Assembly (NCBI GenBank): GCA_947651395.1
Contig: CANSYW010000002.1
Span: 1 to 64,000, forward strand
Length of the DNA stretch: 64,000 bases
Direction: 5' to 3'
DNA from: an uncultured Pseudoflavonifractor sp.
GTDB lineage: Bacteria; Bacillota; Clostridia; Oscillospirales; Oscillospiraceae
Of this stretch, positions 34,499-43,274 are shown one piece after another (within the stretch, counting starts at the first letter, position 1; every line of letters starts with the position of its first letter). A program made the position numbers and the translations under genes. The notes under the pieces were generated by a model that saw only the letters and a program-made list of their open reading frames with translations, was not told the DNA's origin and searched no databases.

Positions 34499-36792
34499 TT
34501 ATTCCCACTCAACAAACACAGAGATGATCTCTTCGGTAATGGTGCCATCGGCATGGAGCACCTGCGCCCAATAGCGGTACTCCGTAAAGCCGGGGAGCTC
34601 CTCCATATCACCGTCGGCGGACAGCGGCATGGTCTTGGGCAGCTGCTCCAGAGACAGGATCTTGGCCGTGGGGTCCACGATGGTCACCGCGGCGCTGGCC
34701 TTTCGGTTGTTGGGATTGCGCAGGTGGATGGGCAAGGGTTCCCTCAGGGAGCCCCGAACCACCTGGGAGCCGATCTTGGTGGGGTTGTAGCCTGTGCCGT
34801 CCCAGACCACGGGTACGTCTTCCGTACTTTGGTTGCTCAGCGACGCCACTGCCGTCTCCGGCAGTCCGATCTCCGCAAAGGGAGTTCCGCTGATGACTCC
34901 GGTCAGCCGCACCGCTTTCAGGCTCAGGATCGAATACTGCACCAGATCCACCGAGACGGTGACGCCCAGTCCATCTGGATTCTGGATCTTTTCGCCCAGA
35001 GGCAGGTATGCCGTCAGTTCCTGAACGCCCAGGGCGGTGGGCGTATAGCTGCGGTTGTCCTCTTCGCGCAGGGTAAAGCTCACGGTGGCCGTGCTGGTTT
35101 CCCCCCTGGCATTCTCCAGGGTCAGCTCCACGCTGTGATCCTCCAATTGGGTATAAATATCGTCCAGGCTGGAGCCCAGCTTTGTCTCCAGACTTCCCTC
35201 CGCGGGGAAGCGGCTGGGGGTGACGGCCACCAGCTGAAAGGTTCTTGTCATGGTGATAATAAGGGTGGCCTCCACCTCGGCACCGTTGACGTATTGAGGG
35301 TAGTCCGCCAGGACGCCGGTGATCTCCATGGTCACGGAGTTGTCGTCGGTGAGCTCAGCGGGGAAGGGATCATAGCCCTGGCCCCTGCCCCAGTCCGCGC
35401 CCACCAGGATCTTTTTGTTCTCGCCGTCCAGTCCCACGCAGGACAGGGTGATCAGCACCTGGGAGGGCAGATCCTCCAGCTGGGCAAAGGGGATCCCCTC
35501 GTTGGCCAGGGCGTACACCGGCTCTACATTCAGTATCTCCACCGGGTTTATCTGAAGGAGGATCTCTTCATAATTCTGACCGGCCGGGCAGGTGATGTTT
35601 TCGGGAAGCAGCAGGGTTCCCGCCAAAATATAGAGATCAGCGATCTCTGGGTCAAAGTCGGGGTTTTTCTCTGTCTCAAGGGCAACGTTCACCGTATACT
35701 CGGTGGTCAGGTCGATCCCTTCGGTCACGCTGGTAATTTCCAGGGTGAGCTGGGGCGTGAGTTGGGCGGTCAATTCCTCCAGGGTGAGGCCCGCGTCTCC
35801 CTCAAACAGGTTGTCGCTGAGGACGCCGGTGACCTCATAGTCCACCGGGATGGTGTTGACGATCAGGGTAGGAGCGAGATCGGGATCTTGGGGGGGCGCC
35901 ACATAGCTGGGCAACTCCTTCAGCACGCCTACCAAGACATGCTCGCCAACCGCATCCTTCGCGGCGGCATACTCCCGCCAGTCCCATTCCGCATCCACCA
36001 GGATCCTCTCTTCGTTTTCCAATATCGCGATCACCTGGAGGGGGACGTCGGCCAGATGCTCCGGGGATACGCTTTGATAAGCGTCCATCCGGGCAGGCTC
36101 AAATGCGACGATGGGGATTTTTTCCAAGACCGTTACGTTTACTGTAATAGGGCCGGGGATATTCTCTGCCAGGGGAGTGAAGTTGTCCGGAAGGCTGGCA
36201 ATCAGTGAATAATTACCGGGAACATCCTCCTGGAAGCACTCATTGTTCTCTTCCTTCAGTTCGATTTCACAGAAGGTCAGTACTTCAAAGTCACTTTCCA
36301 GATCCATGACCTGAACGTCGATCGTGCTTTTCCCGCTCGACTTTAACGTTTCGTTGACCTGCGGCAGGGTGGTGCCATAGTTCACTGTGATTTCGATCGT
36401 TTTGTGATCCTCCCGGATATCCCAGACCTCATACTCTTTGGGAATGACAGTGATCTCCAAGGTCGCGGTATGGTTATGGGGATTGATAATGGAGCCGTCG
36501 GAGGGAAGCTCGGGCTCGCCGGTCAGGGTCTGCTTTCCCGTTTGGGCCGGATCGTATGCGCTGACGTCCCAGATCACGGACAGCTCCATTGTGGAGCCGT
36601 CGATGATCTGCGCTGTCACCGTTTCCGGCAGCTCTGCCGTGTGGGGTATTCAAGAGGACTGATCGCATGGGAAACAACTTGGGTATCGGCGTTGGGAACA
36701 ATATTCTCCGGTTCTTCTGCCCCCAGCGCGGGGGTATAGGTCATAGATGCCAGCATTGCGAAGGTCAAGACAAAGCTCAGTGATTTTTTCAT
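34499..36792 (-). pseudogene. Secreted Ig-repeat (Big_4-like) protein, frameshifted near its N-terminus
   Basis: The long open part (34499-36619, 706 residues) is a string of about six beta-sandwich repeats of the bacterial Ig-like group 4 type (LPETVTAQI, VIWDVSAYDPAQTGKQTLTG and similar). It has no start of its own. In another frame, ATG 36792 follows GAGGAG and encodes a signal peptide (MKKSLSFVLTFAMLASM, cleavage after ALGA) and SPLEYPT, then runs into TGA at about 36619. The missing link is a one- or two-base shift near 36635-36650, next to a run of four G. So the gene is either recently broken, phase-variable, or affected by a sequence error. It lies upstream of the M6 protease gene with 80 bp between. 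Confidence 0.75.
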
Positions 36793-36870
36793 GATCTTAC
36801 TCCTCTCTTTGTTTAGTGGGGTACAATGATAGACCCTGTGCTGGTAAAATTTCCTAACCCTGGTATGTTA

Positions 36871-36899
36871 AATATATCACATTTTCACATAAATAGCAA
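36871..36899 (-). promoter_or_regulatory. Promoter of the Ig-repeat gene
   Basis: On the minus strand TTGCTA (36894-36899), 17-bp spacer, TATATT (36871-36876). It supports a start at 36792 and not at 36619. Confidence 0.6.
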
Positions 36900-36978
36900 G
36901 AAAATACGATATAATATTTTCAAAATTGTGCATATAGACGAAGCGACTGCAATAAAAAGAGAGGAGAAAGACAATAAA

Positions 36979-37023
36979 AACAGGCCCTGCCACAAAAATT
37001 TCCCTTTTGTGGCAGGGCCTGTT
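36979..37023 (-). terminator. Terminator after the 225-aa protein gene
   Basis: A 19-bp stem (36979-36997 with 37005-37023), 7-nt loop, and a T-run on the minus strand. Confidence 0.92.
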
Positions 37024-37030
37024 CTTCGTT

Positions 37031-37708
37031 TTATTTCAAACCCTTCACCGTCAGCATGGAGGAGGGGCGGAAGATGTGGAGCAGGGGCTTCAGATCCGCC
37101 TCTTTCAGCTTCAGCCGGTTTTCGCTCAAAATGCACACGTCCATCCAGAAGAGGTAGAGGGCGGCCTGGAAGGAGTCGGTGAGGAAGGCGGGGGTGAACT
37201 CCGCCTGAACGAGATAGATGGGCAGCTTGTTCTTTTTCCAGCCGGTGAGGCAATGCTCCACCCGGTGGGCCCCATAGACCAGCCGCAGGGGCGGGGGCAC
37301 TCCGGGCAGGGAGACGACGAGGAGCTCCTTGCCCGCCGGATCCACCGTGGGTTCCCGGTCGTCGGCGTCCCAGGTGAGCTGAGAGTCCCGGATGCCGAAC
37401 TCCCCGTCGATACCGCGTTTGAGCTCCCGGTGCAGGAAGACCCGCCGCTCCTTGAGCTTGCCGTCCCGGACAAACCAGTCCCACAGCTTATCCCGGTCCA
37501 GCCGGAAGCGGATCTCCGTGCCCTGGAAGGTGAGGGGAAGCTCACACACCGCCTGGGGGCGCTGGGGCGGATACTCCTCGGGGGCCCGGGCGGCATTGCG
37601 CAGCACCCGCTTCCACTCGTTGCGCCACTCATTGGCGAAGGACAGCCCTTTAAAAAGGGGGGCTTCAAAGTGGGGGGCCTGGGCGGCGTAAAGAGCCTCA
37701 TAGTCCAT
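37031..37708 (-). CDS. Uncharacterised soluble protein (225 aa)
   Basis: I do not recognise a family. No signal peptide or membrane helix is visible. The protein is rich in Trp, Arg and Leu, with a central beta-rich run (CELPLTFQGTEIRFRLDRDKL, LLVVSLPGVPPPLRLVYG) and a helical C-terminus (YLFWMDVCILSENRLKLKEA). It is followed by a strong terminator. The YesL-like gene 79 bp upstream is on the same strand, so the two may be co-transcribed. Confidence 0.75.
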   Translation of the reverse strand: MDYEALYAAQAPHFEAPLFKGLSFANEWRNEWKRVLRNAARAPEEYPPQRPQAVCELPLTFQGTEIRFRLDRDKLWDWFVRDGKLKERRVFLHRELKRGIDGEFGIRDSQLTWDADDREPTVDPAGKELLVVSLPGVPPPLRLVYGAHRVEHCLTGWKKNKLPIYLVQAEFTPAFLTDSFQAALYLFWMDVCILSENRLKLKEADLKPLLHIFRPSSMLTVKGLK

Positions 37709-37787
37709 AACGTTCGCTCCTTTTCCCGATTTTTCCCGCCTCCGCTTGCCACCGGGGCGGGCATCGTCTATAATGGAGGGGAAGAGC

Positions 37788-38405
37788 TCACTCCTCTCCC
37801 ATAAAGGGCTTGAAGATCCGCTCCAGAGGAAGGCTGACCAGCAGGGCCGCCATGCAGGGCAGGAAGAAGATGCTCAGCACAGGGAAGTCGTAAAAGAGGA
37901 TGAAGCTCACCGTGAGGATGAGCCCCATGGCCAGGGTGGAGGGCAAATGGCCCATGGCCAGGCGGCCGCAGTTGCCCAGCAGCCGGCCGAAGCCCAGCTC
38001 AAACCGGGACAGGGCGGGCAGGACATAGCCCATGGCCCCGATGAAGACCAGGGCCAGCACCCAGAAGAAGAAATAGATCCCGTACCAAAGCCCCCGTTCC
38101 AGGGCGTGAAGATAGAGAAAGTAGTGGAGCCGGTAGAGTCCGTAGGCGGCCCCGGCGATGAGCAGCCCCGCGGGAAGGCCGGTTTTCCAATTGCTTTTGA
38201 AGGTCTCAAAAAAACGGGCATAGGGCCCGTTCTGTCCGCCCCGGACGCACCGGGAGACCGAATCATAGAGGGCGGCGGTGGCGCTTCCCAGGGTGAGAAC
38301 GGGCAGGGAGCACACCACCCAGAGGAGGCTGAGACACACCACGTCCACCAGCTTCCCGAAGGGGACGAACAGGGGATTGTCGGCGCTGAAAAACCGTCCG
38401 AACAT
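37788..38405 (-). CDS. YesL-family (DUF624) membrane protein (205 aa)
   Basis: This polytopic protein has about five hydrophobic segments. The family signature is at the N-terminus: NPLFVPFGKLVDVVCLSLLW, then SLPVLTLGSATAALYDSV. DUF624 proteins often sit near sugar ABC transporters, but their role is unknown. The ATG at 38405 has AAGGAGGGG upstream and a promoter about 30-55 bp before it. Confidence 0.87.
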   Translation of the reverse strand: MFGRFFSADNPLFVPFGKLVDVVCLSLLWVVCSLPVLTLGSATAALYDSVSRCVRGGQNGPYARFFETFKSNWKTGLPAGLLIAGAAYGLYRLHYFLYLHALERGLWYGIYFFFWVLALVFIGAMGYVLPALSRFELGFGRLLGNCGRLAMGHLPSTLAMGLILTVSFILFYDFPVLSIFFLPCMAALLVSLPLERIFKPFMGEE

Positions 38406-38432
38406 GGGAGAGCCCCTCCTTTCCGTTCTTTT

Positions 38433-38461
38433 ATCATAGCATAGTTTTCCGGCCCTGTCCA
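38433..38461 (-). promoter_or_regulatory. Promoter of the YesL-like gene
   Basis: On the minus strand TGGACA (38456-38461), 17-bp spacer, TATGAT (38433-38438). Confidence 0.65.
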
Positions 38462-38495
38462 TGCCCCGGGCCATCAAACGAGAGGTGAAGGATCC

Positions 38496-39359
38496 ATGAA
38501 ACGTTGTCTGTTCCCGTTGCTGCTCCTTCTGTGTCTGCTCACAGCCTGTGCCCCGGAGCCCTCCTACACGCTGGACGAGCTGCCCGGGTATGCCGGGGAG
38601 TCCTATGTGATCCTGGAGGAAAACATACCCTCCTTTCCCGACGGGGACAAGACCTCCACCGCCTTTGAACGATACAGCCAGCTGGACTACTTCGGCCGCT
38701 GCGGCCCGGCCTACGCCTCTGTGGGCCGGGAGACCATGCCCACAGAGGAGCGGGGCTCCATCGGCCAGGTGAAGCCCTCGGGCTGGCAGACGGTGAAGTA
38801 TGACTGCGTGGACGGGAAATATCTCTACAACCGCTGCCACCTCATCGGCTGGCAGCTCACCGGAGAGAACGCCAATGAGCTCAATCTCATCACCGGCACC
38901 CGGTACATGAACGTGGAGGGGATGCTCCCCTTTGAAAATCAGGTGGCCGACTATGTGAAGGACACCGGCAACCACGTGCTCTACCGGGTCACTCCCATTT
39001 ACGGAGATCTGGATCTGGTGGCCTCCGGGGTGGAGATGGAGGCCCTCTCGGTGGAGGACGGGGGGAAAGGAGTCTGCTTCCACGTGTTCGTCTACAATGT
39101 CCAGCCGGGGGTGGAGATCGACTACGCCACCGGGGAGAGCGCGCTGGAAGGGGAGGGGCTTTCCCCGGCGGAGAGCAAAGCCCCCGCTGCGGGGGAGGAA
39201 CGCGGCGAATATGTGCTCAACGAGAAAAGCCGCAAGTTCCATCTGCCGGACTGCTCCGGAGTGGCCACCATGAGTGAGGACAATCGCCGGGACTATGCCG
39301 GCTCCCGCAGTGAGCTGATCGCCGGGGGCTATGAGCCCTGCGGCCAGTGTAAGCCGTAG
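38496..39359 (+). CDS. Lipoprotein DNA/RNA non-specific endonuclease, DNA-entry-nuclease type (287 aa)
   Basis: This is a predicted extracellular nuclease. The lipobox LTAC places the lipid Cys at about residue 18. The beta-beta-alpha-metal core has YNRCHLIGWQLTGENANELN with the catalytic His and metal-binding Asn, and NLITGTRYMNVEGMLPFE. The C-terminal 50 residues form a separate module with FHLPDCSGVATM and GYEPCGQCKP, similar to the Ada-type metal-binding domain added to many clostridial nucleases. Roles in nutrient scavenging or DNA uptake are possible. A terminator follows the stop. Confidence 0.88.
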   Translation: MKRCLFPLLLLLCLLTACAPEPSYTLDELPGYAGESYVILEENIPSFPDGDKTSTAFERYSQLDYFGRCGPAYASVGRETMPTEERGSIGQVKPSGWQTVKYDCVDGKYLYNRCHLIGWQLTGENANELNLITGTRYMNVEGMLPFENQVADYVKDTGNHVLYRVTPIYGDLDLVASGVEMEALSVEDGGKGVCFHVFVYNVQPGVEIDYATGESALEGEGLSPAESKAPAAGEERGEYVLNEKSRKFHLPDCSGVATMSEDNRRDYAGSRSELIAGGYEPCGQCKP

Positions 39360-39365
39360 ATCCAG

Positions 39366-39395
39366 GGGCCGCCGAAAAAATTCGGCGGCCCTTTT
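39366..39395 (+). terminator. Terminator of the nuclease gene
   Basis: An 11-bp stem (GGGCCGCCGAA at 39366-39376, complement at 39381-39391), AAAA loop, TTTT tail. Confidence 0.88.
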
Positions 39396-39422
39396 CGCAA
39401 CATTTCGCCCCGCTCAAACGTC
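39396..39422 (+). promoter_or_regulatory. Candidate ECF-type autoregulatory promoter
   Basis: CGCAAC (39396-39401), a 17-bp spacer and CGTC (39419-39422) resemble AAC-N16/17-CGTC promoters used by Bacillus-type ECF sigma factors. It lies 25 bp before the ECF sigma gene, which would then control itself. Confidence 0.45.
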
Positions 39423-39446
39423 ATATAGACAGAAGGAGGTGAGGCC

Positions 39447-39923
39447 ATGGCCCCCACATCCAACCGGCCGGTGGACTGGGAAGCACTGGTACAGGAGAAT
39501 GAAAACCGCCTTTATCGCGCCGCTCTGGCCATCCTGGGCAGTCCCCAGGATGCGGAGGACGCGGTGCAGGACGCCTTTGTAAAATATCTGGAAAAGGCCC
39601 CGGCGGAGCTGAAGGCTCCCAACGCCTGGCTCATGCGGGTGCTCATCAACGGCTGCAAGAGCCGCCTGCGCCTTGCCTGGCGGCAGGTGGGGCCCATCCC
39701 CGAGGAGCTGCCCGCCCCCACGCCGGAGGAGCGGGAGGAGCTCGCGGAGCTGTGGCAGCTGCCCCCGGAGGAGCGGTGTGCCATTCACCTCTTTTACTAT
39801 GAGGGCTGGTCCACCCGTGAGATATCCGCCATCACCGGCGTGGCGGAGGGGACGGTGCGCTCCCGGCTCTCCCGGGCCAGGGAGAGGCTGAGGAAGCTGC
39901 TGGCAGACACGGCGGGCGGATAA
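39447..39923 (+). CDS. ECF RNA polymerase sigma factor (158 aa)
   Basis: A compact ECF sigma: region 2 at about 10-75 (LYRAALAILGSPQDAEDAVQ with DAFVKYLEKA, APNAWLMRVLINGCKSRLR) and region 4 at about 95-152 (LPPEERCAIHLFYYEGWSTR with EISAITGVAEGTVRSRLSRA). AGGAGGTGA precedes ATG 39447. The downstream membrane protein gene is the probable anti-sigma or sensor partner, as in RsiV-like pairs. A repeat-filled 173-bp gap separates them. Confidence 0.92.
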   Translation: MAPTSNRPVDWEALVQENENRLYRAALAILGSPQDAEDAVQDAFVKYLEKAPAELKAPNAWLMRVLINGCKSRLRLAWRQVGPIPEELPAPTPEEREELAELWQLPPEERCAIHLFYYEGWSTREISAITGVAEGTVRSRLSRARERLRKLLADTAGG

Positions 39924-39955
39924 TATCCGCCCCTGCGTTTGGCCCTGCGCTCACC

Positions 39956-40070
39956 CTGTAGGGGCGGTTGATCTCAACTGATGCCATCCGTCTCCTTACG
40001 GGCCGGTTTGGAACCGGCCCCTACAAAATGTATGCCCTCTGTAGGGGCGGGTTCCAAACCCGCCCGCTAT
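39956..40070. repeat. Short palindromic repeats of the TGTAGGGGCGG type
   Basis: CTGTAGGGGCGG occurs at 39956-39967 and 40039-40050, and its inverse form follows the hairpin at 40000-40020 (GGGCCGGTT, TGG loop). A second hairpin is at 40045-40065 (GGGCGGGTT, CCA loop). The two hairpins face each other like a small inverted-repeat element of the REP/MITE type. Confidence 0.78.
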
Positions 40071-40096
40071 TTCGCACCGCTTGAAAGGAGTTCTCC

Positions 40097-41563
40097 ATGA
40101 ACACATACAAAACCTATATGGCCCGGCAGGAGGTCTCTCCGGATTTCCACGCCCGGCTTCTGGCGCTGGAGGCGCCCAAACAGAAGAAAATGGGAGGAGT
40201 TTATATGAAATTCGGCGCCCTGGCGGCCTGTGCCGCCCTGATCTTTGGCCTGGGCAGCGGCTGGTGGGATCCTGCCGCCCCGGCGGCGACCTCACCGGTG
40301 GCGGTGAGCGACGGGAGTGGGCCGGAGGACATCCTGGCCGTTGAGCCCACTTTGGCGCCCGATGAAAGTACTACCGACCCGGCGGCGACCCCCAAGGACG
40401 GCTTCCTCATCTACAGTCCCGCCGCCGGGGATAGGCTTAACTTTTACAGCATCCCTGCCCTGAACTTTCAGGAGGGGATGAACGAGGTGGCCGCCTCCAT
40501 TGCCCTGCCCGACGGCAGCTTTTTCGTGGAGCTGACCCTGGCCGATCTCCAGAAGATCTTCTGGGGCTCCCAGGGCAAGCCGGCCGACCTGGGTCCCGAC
40601 ACCGACCTGCCCTGGGTGCTGGGCTGGGACGGCTACACCGTCCGGGCCGGCGCCACCTACGACGGAACGGGCGGGCTCTGGATGCTCACGGTTTACGGTT
40701 CCAAGGGACTGGACACCTTCGAACTCCAGGTCTCCCCCGGCCGCCTGCCTCCCCAGTGTCTGGTCGACCCGGACGGGGAGAGCGTGGACGTGAACGGGGT
40801 GGAGGTCACCTCCTATTACCATGTCTACGACCGCAACGGGGACGGCCTCACCGACTACGTGTGCACCAGCGAGTTTATGGTGGACGGCTATGGCTACCGC
40901 TTCCGCAGCGCCCACAGCGACGCCGGGGAGGGGGAGGAAAAGGCCGCTGAGAGGGCCAAGTTCTTCCACGCCTGCTTTGTCATGCGCGCCGCCCAGTGGA
41001 CGGACAGCAGGTGCTATTTCGACCACATTGCCCACAATGACAATATCCCTGTCTGGGAGGAAGCCTCCTTCGACACTCTGGCCCAGGCCCGGGAACGGGC
41101 CGACTTTGCCTCCTACCTGCCCCAGACCGCCCCGGTGAACTGGAGCGAGTTCTATGGCCGGCTCAGCTACCAGAAGGAAAACTACAACTACCTCTTCGTC
41201 CGCTGGAGCAAGGGGTACGACAACGTGGAGATCGACGTCCACCTCCCCGAGGGGGACAGCGCCGACTACTACCACGATCAATTGGTGGACGTGAGCGTGC
41301 CCGAGAGCTACGACTGGCGGCTCTATGACGGCCCCATCTCGGACACCGTCCCCGAGGAGTACCGGATGGCCTTCTACAAGCCCGCCTTCCGGGCAGAGGA
41401 TATGTCCCTGGAGGTGGTGAAGGCCCGGATGAACGACCACGACACCGGCGGAGAGATCTGCCACTTCTATGTGCTCCACGACAACGGCACAGTGGTGGGC
41501 TACGACTGCTCCGGCATCAACGCCCAGCAGGTCTGGGCCCTGGTGGAGGCCACCCTGGGATAA
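40097..41563 (+). CDS. Single-pass membrane protein, probable ECF anti-sigma/sensor (488 aa)
   Basis: The gene follows the ECF sigma gene. The N-terminal 35 residues are cytoplasmic and basic (SPDFHARLLALEAPKQKK), as in anti-sigma proteins with a short sigma-binding part. One membrane segment follows at about 38-55 (FGALAACAALIFGLGSGW). After a Pro/Thr-rich linker the outside portion of about 390 residues is beta-rich, with a possible calcium-binding loop YDRNGDGLTDYV and no recognised family. It has no zf-HC2 motif. The role as partner of the sigma is inferred from gene order and topology. Confidence 0.7.
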   Translation: MNTYKTYMARQEVSPDFHARLLALEAPKQKKMGGVYMKFGALAACAALIFGLGSGWWDPAAPAATSPVAVSDGSGPEDILAVEPTLAPDESTTDPAATPKDGFLIYSPAAGDRLNFYSIPALNFQEGMNEVAASIALPDGSFFVELTLADLQKIFWGSQGKPADLGPDTDLPWVLGWDGYTVRAGATYDGTGGLWMLTVYGSKGLDTFELQVSPGRLPPQCLVDPDGESVDVNGVEVTSYYHVYDRNGDGLTDYVCTSEFMVDGYGYRFRSAHSDAGEGEEKAAERAKFFHACFVMRAAQWTDSRCYFDHIAHNDNIPVWEEASFDTLAQARERADFASYLPQTAPVNWSEFYGRLSYQKENYNYLFVRWSKGYDNVEIDVHLPEGDSADYYHDQLVDVSVPESYDWRLYDGPISDTVPEEYRMAFYKPAFRAEDMSLEVVKARMNDHDTGGEICHFYVLHDNGTVVGYDCSGINAQQVWALVEATLG

Positions 41564-41576
41564 GAGGAAAAGAAAA

Positions 41577-41613
41577 GCCGCGAGCGGGTTTATCGCTCGC
41601 GGCCTTTCTTTTG
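41577..41613 (+). terminator. Terminator after the sigma-partner gene
   Basis: A 10-bp stem (GCCGCGAGCG at 41577-41586, complement at 41594-41603), followed by CTTTCTTTTG. Confidence 0.88.
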
Positions 41614-41630
41614 TTGAGAGGAAAGGTTCT

Positions 41631-41795
41631 ATGGCGCTAAAATCAGCGACCATATTACGCAATGACTATGAACAGGTGGCCAAGCGCTCCAAAGAGAGGC
41701 GCGAAAATCGCAAGTGTCCATACACTTACCTTGCTTGCCGCCAATTACGTGGTCAGAAGTCTGTTTTTTTCACCCCAATCGCACATTTCATCTAA
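41631..41795 (+). pseudogene. Remnant of a Phd/YefM-type antitoxin gene
   Basis: ATG 41631 follows GAGAGGAAAGG. The first 24 codons read MALKSATILRNDYEQVAKRS and then KERRE, the pattern of the N-terminal domain of Phd/YefM antitoxins (LRN-Y-E-V, then a K-RE-P stretch). After this the frame loses all resemblance and stops at 41795, inside the antisense HxlR gene. No toxin gene is near. It looks like the left fragment of a deleted toxin-antitoxin pair. Confidence 0.55.
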
Positions 41796-42086
41796 AAGAG
41801 GCATGAGAGACTTCCCGCGTTCCGTTAAACTATACTCAACCTTGGGTGGAATTTGGGGATATTCCTCCCTATGTACCAGTTGATCTGCTTCTAGTTCTTT
41901 TAGCGTGGAGCTCAGTGTCTTATAAGAAATACTCCCAATATATTTTTTCATCTCATTGAAACGAACGACCTTAAATTCCATCAAGGTATAAAGGATTATC
42001 ATTTTGTATTTCCCGCTGATTAAAGACAGGGTGTAGCTAAAACCAGTATCATTGAGACACTCTTGCGAAATACAGCGTTCATTCAT
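41745..42086 (-). CDS. HxlR-family winged-helix regulator (113 aa)
   Basis: The domain is complete: FSYTLSLISGKYKMIILYTL, FNEMKKYIGSISYKTLSSTL and REEYPQIPPKVEYSLTERGK. Cys5 and Cys10 are near the N-terminus; in several HxlR proteins such residues sense thiol-reactive or quinone stress. It is divergent from a flavodoxin-type reductase gene with an inverted repeat between them, so it likely represses that gene. Codon use and AT content differ from the surrounding GC-rich genes, suggesting transfer. Confidence 0.9.
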   Translation of the reverse strand: MNERCISQECLNDTGFSYTLSLISGKYKMIILYTLMEFKVVRFNEMKKYIGSISYKTLSSTLKELEADQLVHREEYPQIPPKVEYSLTERGKSLMPLLDEMCDWGEKNRLLTT

Positions 42087-42106
42087 AGTGCGCTTTCCTC
42101 CGGGTT

Positions 42107-42131
42107 AGTATTGCACTTATATGTGCGTACT
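42107..42131. promoter_or_regulatory. Inverted repeat, probable HxlR operator
   Basis: AGTA-TT-GCAC and GTGC-G-TACT arms flank a TTATAT centre, between the divergent hxlR-like and flavodoxin genes. Confidence 0.55.
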
Positions 42132-42158
42132 TGATTTTGCTTTAATTCTTGCTAAAAT
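42131..42158 (+). promoter_or_regulatory. Promoter of the flavodoxin-type gene
   Basis: TTGATT (42131-42136), 16-bp spacer, TAAAAT (42153-42158). Its -35 touches the probable operator. Confidence 0.55.
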
Positions 42159-42211
42159 AATACTATCGGGTGCGGAGAAAGTCAAGCCCGCAAAATCAGG
42201 AGGTGCTTTGC

Positions 42212-42757
42212 ATGAGCAAAAAAATTGTTGTTGTTACCGGCAGTCCTCGAAAGAAAGGCAATAGCTTTGCTATGACCGAGGCATTTGTTCAAGCGGCAGA
42301 AGCCAAAGGACACACTATTACCCGTTTTGACGCTGCGCTGAAAAATGTGGGGGGCTGCCGGGCTTGCGAGACTTGCTTTAGGACAGGAAAAGCCTGCTCC
42401 TTTGATGATGATTTTAATACGATTGCTCCCGCTATTTTGGAGGCCGATGCTGTGGTTTTCTCTATGCCTGTGTATTGGTATTCCATCCCTGCGCAAATTA
42501 AAGGGGTCGTTGACCGCCTGTTCTCTTTTGTAGTAGGTGGAAAAGATATTGCAGGGAAAGAGTGTGCAGTTATCGCCTGTTGTGAAGAAGATGATATGTC
42601 CGTCTTTGACGGTGTGCGCGTCCCCATAGAACGCTCTGCCGCACTAATGAAATGGAAGATGGTTGGAGAGGTTCTTGTTCCGGGCGTCCTGAATATCGGT
42701 GACATTGAAAAGACAGACGGCTGTAAACAAGCGGCTGCTCTGGCGGAGAAATTTTAA
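42212..42757 (+). CDS. Flavodoxin-family NAD(P)H-dependent oxidoreductase (181 aa)
   Basis: This is an FMN-dependent reductase of the iron-sulfur-flavoprotein/NQO-like group. The phosphate loop for FMN is VVTGSPRKKGNSFAMTEAF. The CRACETCFRTGKAC cluster has four Cys that could hold an Fe-S centre or be redox-active. FSMPVYWYSIPAQIKGVVDRL is the second FMN contact. AGGAGG precedes ATG 42212. Regulation by the divergent HxlR protein is likely. Confidence 0.9.
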   Translation: MSKKIVVVTGSPRKKGNSFAMTEAFVQAAEAKGHTITRFDAALKNVGGCRACETCFRTGKACSFDDDFNTIAPAILEADAVVFSMPVYWYSIPAQIKGVVDRLFSFVVGGKDIAGKECAVIACCEEDDMSVFDGVRVPIERSAALMKWKMVGEVLVPGVLNIGDIEKTDGCKQAAALAEKF

Positions 42758-42771
42758 GGGGGAAGAATACC

Positions 42772-43134
42772 ATGGCCAAGAAGATTGTCATTCTCAATGG
42801 TAGTCCCCGCAGAAATGGTAATACCTCCGCGCTGGTCAAAGCGTTCACCGAGGGTGCGGAGAGTGCCGGCCATACTGTAACCGAGTTTTTCCTGGACAGT
42901 ATGAATATCCACGGCTGTAAGGGGTGCTTTGGTGGACACAGCAGCAAAGAGTGTCCCTGCGTTCAGCGGGACGACATGAATAAAATTTATCCTGTGGTGC
43001 GGGAGTGCGATGTGATTGTGCTTGCCAGTCTCCTTCTCGGCCATGTTCTTGCTGGAGGAAACGGGGACATAGGCGATATTGAGGGAAAAACCGAAATATC
43101 TGCCGCTTATAAGCTTGGAAAAGCTATTGCATAA
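42772..43134 (+). pseudogene. Truncated flavodoxin-family oxidoreductase
   Basis: The first 87 residues (IVILNGSPRRNGNTSALVKA, CKGCFGGHSSKECPC and VRECDVIVLAS) are a normal flavodoxin-family reductase. At the point where the conserved PLYYW-type FMN loop should follow, the sequence turns into unrelated residues and stops at 120, some 60-100 residues short. It is the second reductase after the intact one, with 14 bp between. A deletion has joined it to foreign sequence near 43030. Confidence 0.8.
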
Positions 43135-43136
43135 CA

Positions 43137-43273
43137 AAAGGCGAATGGATTTATTGCCCAAAATGCAAAAAAGAAGCTTCAGCTTCGATGGACAAGGGCG
43201 ACCGTGCCCCAGAAGGCCCCAAAGGCCGTGCGACAGCCCGCCTGCGGACTGCAGCCTTGCCATCCCATCCTTA
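43137..43273 (+). pseudogene. Remnant with a zinc-ribbon-like fragment
   Basis: An open stretch without start codon reads KGEWIYCPKCKK, like the first CxxC half of a Cys-rich KTR-type zinc ribbon. It then passes into a Pro/Arg/Gly-rich tail ending at TAG 43271. No ribosome-binding site is seen. Confidence 0.4.
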
Positions 43274-43274
43274 G

